Source: Paenibacillus sp. HW567
Lineage (GTDB): Bacteria > Bacillota > Bacilli > Paenibacillales > Paenibacillaceae
Direction of reading: 5' to 3'
DNA length: 64,000 bases
Assembly: GCF_000374185.1 (NCBI RefSeq)
Contig: NZ_KB910518.1
Location: 2,737,687 to 2,801,686 of the forward strand
The position numbers and the translations under genes were made by a program. Shown piece after piece: positions 17,492 to 24,969 of the stretch; the stretch's first letter is position 1; each line of letters begins with the position of its first letter. The notes beneath the pieces were generated by a model, which saw only the letters and a list, made by a program, of their open reading frames with translations, was not told the origin of the DNA and searched no databases.

Positions 17492-18580
17492 TTATTTTAA
17501 CGTATCCGGGGTAAGATTGAGCGCTTGGGCCTGTGCCTCCAGACATAGCTCCGCCGCCTTGAAGACATGCGCCTGCGACATAGCCAGCTCGGTGCGCTGC
17601 AGACAGTCCAGAATAAGCTCTCCGAAAAATGGATACCCGACCTTTCCGGCCACATGCTCATAATGCTCACCCTCGCCATCTACCCAAAACACATGATCCG
17701 TTGTGCTGGCACGGGCAATATCAGTGTATTTGCGCAGCTCTATATATCCATCGGTACCCAGAATCGTTGTGCGTCCATCCCCCCACGTGCCAAGACCCTC
17801 CGGAGTGAACCAATCCACGCGAAAATATTGGGTTGCCCCATTATCTCCCGCCAGCGTCGCATCCCCAAAATCCTCCAGCTCCGGGTAGGCGCTGTGATTG
17901 TAATTGGCTACCTTGCTGTGCAGCACCTTCGCGTCCCGGCAACCGCTATAGAAGAGAAACTGTTCGATCTGATGGCTGCCGATATCACAGAGAATCCCGC
18001 CATACTTCTCCCGCTGGAAGAACCAGCCGGGACGGCTTAAAGCATTCAAGCGATGCGGTCCCATCCCGATCACCTGGAGTACACGGCCAATCGCCCCCTG
18101 GGAGATCAACTGTCCGGCGTAGACCGCACTCTCAACATGCAGACGTTCACTGTAATACACCATATACTTTTGCTTCGTCCGCTCAGCCTGGAGCCGGGCC
18201 GCATGCAGTTGCTCCATCGCAGTGAACGGGCCTTTATCCGTAAAATAATCCTTACCGTGAGCCATCACTTTAAGGCCAAGCGCACCTCGCTCCGAAGGAA
18301 CGGCAGCAGCAGCCACCAGGCGGACTGCGGAGTCCTCCAGAATCTCTTCCGCACTGCGGGCAGCACGGACACCCGGAAATGCGGCTGTGAAGGCTTTTAC
18401 CTTATTGATGTCCGGGTCATACACCCATTTCAGTTGTGCTCCCGCTTCCACCAGCCCATTGCACATCCCATAGATATGCCCGTGGTCCAGCGCCATTGCG
18501 GCAATTATGAATTCTCCCGGTCCCACTACCGGTTTGGCCTCATGCTTGGGGGCGTAGTTCATTCCATCTTTACGGCTCAT
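17492..18580 (-). CDS. Gfo/Idh/MocA-family oxidoreductase
   Basis: This 362-residue member begins unusually, with about 20 residues before the Rossmann strand FIIAAMALDHGHIYGMCNGL; its glycine pattern is looser than in the two neighbouring family members. The catalytic-lysine region is DYFTDKGPFTAME, where the common EKP has become DKGP. The C-terminal domain carries GGILCDIGSHQIEQFLFYSG with the conserved His. ATG follows GGGAGGGATC. The divergent cofactor loop and active site suggest a different substrate from its neighbours. Same operon as 16459-17475 and 18617-19381. Confidence 0.85.
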   Translation of the reverse strand: MSRKDGMNYAPKHEAKPVVGPGEFIIAAMALDHGHIYGMCNGLVEAGAQLKWVYDPDINKVKAFTAAFPGVRAARSAEEILEDSAVRLVAAAAVPSERGALGLKVMAHGKDYFTDKGPFTAMEQLHAARLQAERTKQKYMVYYSERLHVESAVYAGQLISQGAIGRVLQVIGMGPHRLNALSRPGWFFQREKYGGILCDIGSHQIEQFLFYSGCRDAKVLHSKVANYNHSAYPELEDFGDATLAGDNGATQYFRVDWFTPEGLGTWGDGRTTILGTDGYIELRKYTDIARASTTDHVFWVDGEGEHYEHVAGKVGYPFFGELILDCLQRTELAMSQAHVFKAAELCLEAQAQALNLTPDTLK

Positions 18581-18616
18581 CTGACGATCCCTCCCAAATC
18601 TGAATAAAAAATAGGC

Positions 18617-19381
18617 TTATAAGTGCGTATGCAGATACTTCAGGCTAATCGCCAGACTCTCAAAAGGGTCCCGCCGGCATTCATCCTGCTCCACAACAAA
18701 CCACTCCACACCTGTCTCGCGGCAAGCGGCAATAATAGCTTCATAGTTCATGTTCCCTTCACCGATTTCAGCAAACACCGGCTGTCTGGCAATAGTGGCC
18801 ATATCCTTGAAATGCACCACCTGCATTCTGCCGTTCACCTTATGTATCCAATCTACCGGACTGCCGCCTCCGGCCTGAACCCAATATAAATCCAGCTCGA
18901 AGCCGAACATGTCAGGATCGGTCTCCTGCAGCAGCAGCTCAAGCCCGGTTATCCCGTCCAGCCGTTCAAATTCAAAATCATGATTGTGATACACGAACTG
19001 CAGACCATGCCGCTCCTTCAGAATATGGGCTATTTCGGATGCTTTGCGGGCAAAGCTGCGGTAGCCTTCCTGACTGGTACGGTATTCCTCGGGCAATCCG
19101 CCCAAGCCGATATAGTTGCAGTTCCACAGCTTGTGCTCTGCGGCCAGCGCATCCAGATCATTCACCAGCCGGTCCCAGGAGACATGAGTGGCACATATCA
19201 CAAGACCGGCTTCGTCGGCATATTGCTTCACCAGATGCGGATCAATTGGGCCAATCGCCGAGATCTGCACCGCAGTATAGCCGATGTCCCGCAGCTTCAA
19301 AAAGCTTGCCCGTAAGTTTTCCGCCGTCCGGGTGAAATCACGCAGGGTATACATTTGCGCAGCAATGGTTGAGGCTTGCAT
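18617..19381 (-). CDS. Sugar phosphate isomerase/epimerase-like TIM barrel (IolE/IolI type)
   Basis: A xylose-isomerase-like TIM barrel of about 255 residues. Metal-ligand candidates are the Glu of FGFELDLYW, the His of VVHFKDM and the late Glu of WFVVEQDE; FVYHNHDFEF is also typical. Such proteins isomerise or dehydrate keto-sugars or inosose and are often found with Gfo/Idh/MocA genes. A GTG start at 19393 is 12 nt upstream; the ATG at 19379-19381 is spaced 11 nt from GAAGGAG. With its three dehydrogenase neighbours it suggests oxidation-isomerisation of one sugar or cyclitol; the sequence does not say which. Confidence 0.85.
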   Translation of the reverse strand: MQASTIAAQMYTLRDFTRTAENLRASFLKLRDIGYTAVQISAIGPIDPHLVKQYADEAGLVICATHVSWDRLVNDLDALAAEHKLWNCNYIGLGGLPEEYRTSQEGYRSFARKASEIAHILKERHGLQFVYHNHDFEFERLDGITGLELLLQETDPDMFGFELDLYWVQAGGGSPVDWIHKVNGRMQVVHFKDMATIARQPVFAEIGEGNMNYEAIIAACRETGVEWFVVEQDECRRDPFESLAISLKYLHTHL

Positions 19382-19428
19382 AAATAAGCTCACTCCTTCA
19401 TCAATTTTGATGGCAAAATAACAACAGC

Positions 19429-20592
19429 TTAGTGCGTGCCTGTTACATCAAGCGCAGTCTGCACGGCTGCTTCCTTACGGAAGGTGGACTGCCGTACCTT
19501 ATCCATGAGCATCTCATGAAACCGCCCGCTGTCGATGGGAAGCTCAACCCAATTGTCTGTCCAGGCGGACAGATACATGGCATTGGAGAGGGTCAAGCCG
19601 TGGATGCCTTCTTCCCCGGGCGCGAGCAATGGCTCGTTATGCAGAATCGCGTTCGTAAAATTACGTAGGATGCCTACATGCTGCTCCCCTCCGCCCTCTG
19701 CTACGGGGATCTCGCATTTCCAGCACTCCGGTGCCCCGAAGCCGCCGGTAAACTCCGCGTTAAAAACCGGCTCCGGTGTGCGCAGCCGCCAGAAGATCAG
19801 CTTGCCGTCTTCAATGACGATTTTTCCGTTGTCGCCGTTAATTTCAAAGCGGTTCGTACCCGGTGCTTCGCCAGTCGTTGTGACGAACAGGCCGGTTGCC
19901 CCGTTTGCGTATTCCACATAAGCGGTTACATCATCCTCTACCTCAATCTTGCGGTATTTTCCAAAATGGCAAAAGGCCCGGATGCGCTTCGGCATCATCC
20001 CCGTTGTCCACTGCCAGAGATCGAGCTGATGCGGGTCCTGGTTCAGCAGCACTCCGCCGCCCTCTCCCGCCCAGGTTGCCCGCCAGCCTCCCGAGTCGTA
20101 ATAATTCTGCGATCTGTACCAGTTCGTAATGATCCAGTTCGTGCGGCGGATTTCGCCAAGCTCTCCCGATTGGATCAGCTCCCGCAGCTTCTGGTAGAGC
20201 GGATTCGTCCGCTGGTTGTACATGATGCCAAATTTCCGGTCCGACTTGGCGGCAGCGTCATTCATCTCCTGCACAGCCTGCGTGTGTACACCTGCGGGTT
20301 TTTCGATCAGGACATGAAGTCCATGCCGCAGCGCCTCAATCGCCAACGGCGGATGATCATAATGCGGGGTGGAGATCAACACAGCGTCAACGCTTTGTGA
20401 TTCGAACAGCTCTGACGCTGATTTGTAACGCCTGATCTGTTCCGGCAGATGCTCTGCAGCCCACTCCAGACGTTCAGGGCTGATGTCGCAGACTGCGGTC
20501 AGCTCCGCTCCTTTTACCTCACCCAGCAGACTCAAGGCATGGGACCGGCCCATATTGCCGACTCCAATAATGCCGTAACGCACTTTTTCCAT
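19429..20592 (-). CDS. Gfo/Idh/MocA-family oxidoreductase
   Basis: The Rossmann motif GIIGVGNMGRSHA is at the N-terminus, the catalytic-lysine motif is VLIEKPAGV, and the substrate-domain motif is GGVLLNQDPHQLDLWQWTTG. At 387 residues it is slightly longer than its neighbours. ATG follows GGGAGGGACTTAGAAG. It is the first gene of the four-gene minus-strand operon and is divergent from the AraC regulator across 158 bp, the usual layout for a regulator and its target operon. Substrate unknown. Confidence 0.9.
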   Translation of the reverse strand: MEKVRYGIIGVGNMGRSHALSLLGEVKGAELTAVCDISPERLEWAAEHLPEQIRRYKSASELFESQSVDAVLISTPHYDHPPLAIEALRHGLHVLIEKPAGVHTQAVQEMNDAAAKSDRKFGIMYNQRTNPLYQKLRELIQSGELGEIRRTNWIITNWYRSQNYYDSGGWRATWAGEGGGVLLNQDPHQLDLWQWTTGMMPKRIRAFCHFGKYRKIEVEDDVTAYVEYANGATGLFVTTTGEAPGTNRFEINGDNGKIVIEDGKLIFWRLRTPEPVFNAEFTGGFGAPECWKCEIPVAEGGGEQHVGILRNFTNAILHNEPLLAPGEEGIHGLTLSNAMYLSAWTDNWVELPIDSGRFHEMLMDKVRQSTFRKEAAVQTALDVTGTH

Positions 20593-20750
20593 CTTCTAAG
20601 TCCCTCCCAATACGAGCTTATGTTATGAGGATAACCTGATTTTCAAATCGTGAACATGACCGTAATTAAGGTGTTTTTGTATATAAATAAGATGTATTAG
20701 TTAAATGAAAGCGGTATACTGGAAATAGACTTCCACAAAGGAGCTGCATT

Positions 20751-21578
20751 ATGGATCATTTAGGCAATTTGACCGGACGCCTGCTGCAGAATTTGAACGT
20801 GACCGTCACGCATGCCCAGCTTAGCACCCGTTATCCCGGCTGGAACCGTATTAACGAGACGCCATCCTTTAACCGGCTATATTTTATTGACAGCGGCGAG
20901 GGCAAGGTGATTATTAACGGGGTTGTCCATTACCCGAAGCCGGGTCAATTGATGATTATGCCTGCCGGCTCCACACAAACGACCGAAACCTCCCCCTCCA
21001 ATCCCTACGCACGTTATTTCTGCCATTTCGACGCCCAGATCGGGGAGTGGCCGCTGTTCCATTCTGCCAATAAGCTCTATATCAGCGATGCCGCCGACCC
21101 GGATGCCGTGAGGGACATCTTCAACGAAATGATCGCCCTGTTTCAGGATGAGGGCTTTCTCGCCACATTGCGGATTCAGGCCTCTCTATTAAATTTACTG
21201 GCCATGTGTCTGGAAGCAGGAGGGTACTCCGATTTCGTAGGTGAGCTGGTGCATACCAGTGATCAGGGCAAGCTGTCAAACGTGCTGCAGTATATCGACC
21301 AGCGGCTGAAGCAGCCTATGGAGGTGGAGGAGCTGGCTGAGCTAGTGCATCTGCATCCGAACTATTTTATCCCCTACTTCAAGAAATTTATGGGGGTTCC
21401 CCCGATGCAGTACGTGCAGCTCAAGCGTATGGCGTTAGCCAAGAAAAAGCTGTCCTCCACGGACTCCAGCATCTCGGATATCGCTGAGCAGGTAGGCATG
21501 GAGCTGGCCCATTTCTCGAAATATTTCAAAAAAGCAACGGGAGTCTCCCCTTCGGCTTACCGGAGCAGTACCAGGTAG
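20751..21578 (+). CDS. AraC-family transcriptional regulator with cupin-like sensor domain
   Basis: Residues 30-150 form a cupin-like effector domain (NRLYFIDSGEGKVIINGVVH). Residues 175-275 hold two helix-turn-helix units: MEVEELAELVHLHPNYFIPY and SISDIAEQVGMELAHFSKYF, ending with the family's GVSPSAYR. ATG follows AAAGGAGCTGC. It is divergent from the Gfo/Idh/MocA operon and probably activates it in response to a sugar. The intergenic region contains a partial cre-like ATGAAAGCGGTATACT at 20705-20720, with one consensus mismatch or more, so carbon control is only a possibility. Confidence 0.88.
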   Translation: MDHLGNLTGRLLQNLNVTVTHAQLSTRYPGWNRINETPSFNRLYFIDSGEGKVIINGVVHYPKPGQLMIMPAGSTQTTETSPSNPYARYFCHFDAQIGEWPLFHSANKLYISDAADPDAVRDIFNEMIALFQDEGFLATLRIQASLLNLLAMCLEAGGYSDFVGELVHTSDQGKLSNVLQYIDQRLKQPMEVEELAELVHLHPNYFIPYFKKFMGVPPMQYVQLKRMALAKKKLSSTDSSISDIAEQVGMELAHFSKYFKKATGVSPSAYRSSTR

Positions 21579-21642
21579 AATCATTTATGAACCTGTTCGC
21601 TGTGCATTAGATGGACGGAACAATTCTAGCGAGTTACAAAAA

Positions 21643-21678
21643 AACGGATACCCCCCAAGTGTTAGGGAAGTATCCGTT
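21643..21678 (-). terminator. uxaC terminator
   Basis: AACGGATAC and GTATCCGTT form a 9-bp stem with further pairing (CTTCCC with GGGGGG) inside; on the minus strand it is followed by TTTTTTT. It lies 25 nt after the uxaC stop and may also slow transcription from the AraC gene on the other strand. The same stem sequence recurs in the ferritin terminator at 54192-54225. Confidence 0.8.
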
Positions 21679-21702
21679 TCTGCGTTATTAGCGGCAACGA
21701 AC

Positions 21703-23109
21703 TTATTTTATGCCAAAATAGGCATGCGCATTGTTATAGCAAATGTTCTGCACCGTCCGTCCTACATAAGCGTAGTCGCGCGGCAGGTCGCCCTCTTCGA
21801 TCCAGGTTCCGAACAAATTGCAGAGAATCCGGCGGAAGTATTCATGTCGCGTAAACGATAGAAAGCTTCTGGAGTCTGTAAGCATTCCGACAAAAGGACT
21901 GATCAGGCCAATGCTTGAGAGCGCTTTTAACTGCTGCAGCATGCCTTCCTTCTGATCATGGAACCACCAGCCTGACCCCATCTGCACCTTACCTTTCACT
22001 CCTGTCCCCTGGAAATTCCCGATCGTTGTAGCGATCATTTCATATTGTGACGGGTTCAGCGTGTACACGATGGTCTGCGGCAATTGTCCGCTCTGATCCA
22101 GCTCGTTCAGCAGGCTGTTCAGCTCCCGCGCCATGTTGAAATCAAGAATGGAATCGTAGCCGCTGTCCCTGCCTTTCCGGGCAAACATCCGGGAGTTATT
22201 GTTGCGGAGCGCACCGATATGGAGCTGCATACTCCAACCGCGTTCGTGATACAGGCGGCCCAGTTGGAGAAGCGTGAAGCTTTGGAACTTTTGCTCTTCA
22301 GCATTGCTGAGCGGTTCCCTCTTTAGTGCACGGGCAAATATGTAGGCCGCTTCATGCTCGGTGGAATGGGCGTATGGAAGTTCGCCGAAGCCCTGATCCG
22401 ATAAACGGCAGCCGTGCTTATGGAAATAATCCATTCTAGCCGCTACAGCCTCCATAAACTGTACATAGCTGCTGATCTCGATCCCGCTGACCTCGCTCAG
22501 TTGTCTCACATATCCGCCAAATTGTTCGTTGCGGATATCAAGCACACGGTCCGGGCGGAAGGTTGGAGCAACTGCCGTGTTCACTTCAGAATCAGCCTTA
22601 ATGCGGATGTGATGCTCCAGCGAGTCAATCGGATCATCTGTGGTGCAGACCACCTCAACATTGAAGCGCTTAAGAATTCCCTGTGTGGTTAGTCCATCCC
22701 CTTGCAACTGTTCATTGCAGCGTTCCCAGACACTCTCTGCATTCTCTGCGGACAGCAATTCGTCAATGCCGAAATACCGGAGCAATTCCAGATGCGTCCA
22801 GTGATAGAGCGGGTTGCCCAGCATTTCGGGTACCGAACGTGCCCATACCATAAATTTATCCTTGTCCGGGGCATCTCCGGTAATCAGGTCTTCTTCGATT
22901 CCAAGCCAGCGCAAGGCACGCCATTTATAATGGTCGCCGGATAACGCAAGATCGGTCATATTGCGGAAGCTTTTGTTGGTGCTGATTTCCTCGGGGTTCA
23001 GATGGCTGTGAAAATCATAAATCGGCATAGCCTTCGCATAGTCGTGATACAGAGTTTGCGCACTTTTGTTCAGCAACAGCCAATCGTCATGTATAAAAGG
23101 TGTAGTCAC
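21703..23109 (-). CDS. uxaC: Glucuronate isomerase (uronate isomerase)
   Basis: About 468 residues, the usual length. Family patterns are the metal-binding IYDFHSHLNPEEIS near the N-terminus, DHYKWRALRWLG, VVCTTDDPID, MQLHIGALRNNNSRMF and MLTDSRSFLSFTRHEYFRR near the end. It interconverts D-glucuronate and D-fructuronate, or galacturonate and tagaturonate, at the first cytoplasmic step of hexuronate breakdown. GGAGGAG lies 6 nt before a GTG at 23107-23109, which is preferred over the TTG at 23124. No other uxa/uxu gene is in the window. The GntR regulator is divergent, with a palindromic operator candidate between. Confidence 0.95.
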   Translation of the reverse strand: MTTPFIHDDWLLLNKSAQTLYHDYAKAMPIYDFHSHLNPEEISTNKSFRNMTDLALSGDHYKWRALRWLGIEEDLITGDAPDKDKFMVWARSVPEMLGNPLYHWTHLELLRYFGIDELLSAENAESVWERCNEQLQGDGLTTQGILKRFNVEVVCTTDDPIDSLEHHIRIKADSEVNTAVAPTFRPDRVLDIRNEQFGGYVRQLSEVSGIEISSYVQFMEAVAARMDYFHKHGCRLSDQGFGELPYAHSTEHEAAYIFARALKREPLSNAEEQKFQSFTLLQLGRLYHERGWSMQLHIGALRNNNSRMFARKGRDSGYDSILDFNMARELNSLLNELDQSGQLPQTIVYTLNPSQYEMIATTIGNFQGTGVKGKVQMGSGWWFHDQKEGMLQQLKALSSIGLISPFVGMLTDSRSFLSFTRHEYFRRILCNLFGTWIEEGDLPRDYAYVGRTVQNICYNNAHAYFGIK

Positions 23110-23177
23110 AGGGGTCTCCTCCAACTTGTTTCAAATTAGCTATTTAAGCTGAACTTTTGATTGTCATACTAGATCTT

Positions 23178-23355
23178 GGTCGTAACTGCGGGGAATGTTT
23201 GGACTTCCGGCCCCTGCCCGTCTGCAGATTTCTTGATTTATACCGCTCTCCCGCAGTGGAAATCCGCAGACAGCCTAATCATACGGCCAGCTCTCCTGCG
23301 GAAAGCTCTCAGGCGGTTGCTATCGCTCCTACAGCTCCAAGCTTCCCCTCCGCAC
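23178..23355 (-). repeat. Dispersed structured intergenic repeat, copy A
   Basis: This block is closely similar to 49039-49199 and shares one end with 53028-53091. Shared segments include GGAATGTTTGGAC, GGAAATCCGCAGACAGCCTA and GGAAAGCTCTCAGGCGG. Read on the minus strand it folds into AGCTTTCC/GGAGAGCT, TCTGCGGATTTC/GAAATCTGCAGA and ACTGC/GCGGT stems. Positions that pair as G-U on the minus strand would be A-C mismatches on the plus strand. It ends 69 nt upstream of the uxaC GTG, so it would lie in the uxaC leader if transcribed from further upstream. Confidence 0.7.
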
Positions 23356-23391
23356 TCCTGCCTTATATGATTTTTTAAGTTCATCTTAGAT

Positions 23392-23435
23392 AGCACTACC
23401 ATACTACCATACATGTATGGTAGTATGGTAGTGCT
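23392..23435. promoter_or_regulatory. Perfect 44-bp palindrome, probable operator of the GntR regulator
   Basis: The sequence reads identically on both strands with 22-bp arms about the centre ACATGT (23411-23416). Each arm repeats ACTACCAT, so the site is two nested direct/inverted units. It sits 28 bp before the TTG start of the GntR gene and 280 bp from divergent uxaC. FadR/UxuR-subfamily regulators bind short palindromes in such positions; binding here is inferred. Hairpin formation in the transcript is an alternative role. Confidence 0.7.
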
Positions 23436-23463
23436 TCTTCATTTCCTACAGGAGGGTTCTGTT

Positions 23464-24147
23464 TTGGACATTACAATACACACAAAATCGGGTTCCTCCC
23501 GCGATGCGGTCTACCATTCTCTGAAGAACCGGATACTTCAGCTAGAGCTGCCTCCGGGAACCGCAATTTCGGAGAAGGAGATTTCCCTACAATTTAATGT
23601 CAGCCGGACACCGGTCAGAGAAAGCTTCGTGCGCCTGGCGCAGGAAGGACTGCTGGAGATTTATCCCCAGCGTGGAACCATCGTCTCCCTGATTGATTCC
23701 GGGCTTGTGGAGGAAGCCGGATTTATGCGTGAGCATCTGGAGCGTGCGGTGGTCCGCGAAGCGTGCGTCTCCTTCCCGGAGGACAAGCTGAAGGAGCTGA
23801 AGACGAACCTAGCCATGCAGAGGGTATGCCTTGAAGAGCAGGATTACAAATCCATGTTCCGTCTGGATGAGGATTTTCACCGGAACATCTTTGAAGGCTG
23901 CGGGAAGATCAATACGCTGGAGGTTGTTCAGCAGATCAAGGTTCATTTGAACCGGAGCCGGATGCTCAGACTGGCGGTTGATCATGACTGGGAGCATCTG
24001 TATCAGCAGCATCTTCATTTATACGAGGCCATTAAGGAACGGGATGCCGGACTCGCCGACACAATTATGCAGGAGCATCTGGCGCTGACCATCGCCGACC
24101 AGGGCATGCTGATGGAGAAATATCCGCATTACTTCAAGCAAAAATGA
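23464..24147 (+). CDS. GntR-family transcriptional regulator, FadR/FCD subfamily
   Basis: About 227 residues. The winged helix spans 1-75 (SSRDAVYHSLKNRILQLELP, EKEISLQFNVSRTPVRESF), and an all-helical FCD ligand domain follows, with metal-ligand candidates Asp in FRLDEDFHRNIF and later His in YQQHLHLYEAI. GGAGG lies 8 nt before the TTG at 23464; the upstream ATG at 23413 lies inside the palindrome and is less likely. Adjacency to uxaC suggests control of hexuronate catabolism (UxuR/ExuR-like). The palindrome upstream suggests autoregulation. Confidence 0.88.
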   Translation: MDITIHTKSGSSRDAVYHSLKNRILQLELPPGTAISEKEISLQFNVSRTPVRESFVRLAQEGLLEIYPQRGTIVSLIDSGLVEEAGFMREHLERAVVREACVSFPEDKLKELKTNLAMQRVCLEEQDYKSMFRLDEDFHRNIFEGCGKINTLEVVQQIKVHLNRSRMLRLAVDHDWEHLYQQHLHLYEAIKERDAGLADTIMQEHLALTIADQGMLMEKYPHYFKQK

Positions 24148-24365
24148 AGTGGAAACTCTGGCTCAGCCGAACCACGGCGACCTTGTCGCGGCTGAAATAG
24201 GGTTCCGCCAAGTGATGAACCTTACTGGGATGGTGCTTCCCACGTAATTTCCCCCCGGTAAATGCTCGGACGCACCGGCACCCCCGGAGATTAACATCTC
24301 TTCCATGAGCGCCGGTTTTGTTACAGGAAGATCGGTTCCTGCCGTTGGGGGATGTATGGCACATT
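24148..24365. other. Gap without an assigned gene
   Basis: On the minus strand one frame stays open across the gap and looks protein-like, with KPALMEEMLISGGAGASEHL and then NYVGSTIPVRFITWRNP. It has no start of its own, because it begins inside the DinB gene in another frame. I recognise no family. It may be a decayed gene end or chance; no repeat or riboswitch signature was identified. Confidence 0.25.
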
Positions 24366-24893
24366 CTAGGATATAAGTGCTTCCAGACGCTCTTTTTGCA
24401 TAAAGTGATGGCGGTAATGCATCTCCACTAGCTGGAACCACTCAAGCCCGTTTAACGGCCCGAACCGGGGGTGGGGGCAAGCAGCAGGACCCGGGTTTGC
24501 AGCCAGCAGAGGCTCCAGCTCACGCATTGTGCTGATCACAGCCCGGAGACCGCTGCTGATCTGCTCTTTGCTCTCCGGCTGGAGCGGGGTATACTCCTTG
24601 GAAGGCGGCACGTGGATAGCCACAGGCGGAAAGCTGCCTGCGGCAAATACATTTGCTCCCGCCTCACTCTTCTCAGCTCCGGTAAAGCTTAGTTTGTTGG
24701 AATTGCAGCAGGTCTCTGCATTGCGAAGGTGCATATAAAGCGCGGAATTGATCAGGTGCATGTACATTTGCCCTATCGACCATTGAGCCTCCTCAGGCTT
24801 GCGGGTAAGCTGCTCCATAGTAAATCTCTCAAGACTCTGCAGATATACATCAGCGGTTTCTTCGAAGCGCTGCAGGATTTCTTTTGTGTTCAT
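24366..24893 (-). CDS. DinB/YfiT-like metal-dependent four-helix protein
   Basis: A 175-residue four-helix-bundle protein beginning MNTKEILQRFEETADVYL, with WSIGQMYMHLINSALYMHL and a C-terminal HYRHHFMQKERLEALIS. Histidines in the second helix and at the end are metal-ligand candidates of the DinB_2 family. Members act as thiol or metal-dependent transferases, or are of unknown function. ATG follows AAAGGAGTTGCTTAATC. It is downstream of, and co-directional with, the WYL regulator, but a terminator separates them. Confidence 0.8.
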   Translation of the reverse strand: MNTKEILQRFEETADVYLQSLERFTMEQLTRKPEEAQWSIGQMYMHLINSALYMHLRNAETCCNSNKLSFTGAEKSEAGANVFAAGSFPPVAIHVPPSKEYTPLQPESKEQISSGLRAVISTMRELEPLLAANPGPAACPHPRFGPLNGLEWFQLVEMHYRHHFMQKERLEALIS

Positions 24894-24937
24894 GATTAAG
24901 CAACTCCTTTGGTTAAGTTCTGTTGCCAGTATAAAAA

Positions 24938-24969
24938 AACGCTACTGACAGCATTATGTCAGTAGCGTT
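24938..24969 (-). terminator. Terminator overlapping the WYL regulator stop codon
   Basis: AACGCTACTGACA and TGTCAGTAGCGTT form a perfect 13-bp stem with a 6-nt loop. On the minus strand it is followed by TTTTTTTAT. The stem includes the last codons and stop of the regulator gene (stop at 24959-24961), so the gene carries its own compact terminator. Confidence 0.9.
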
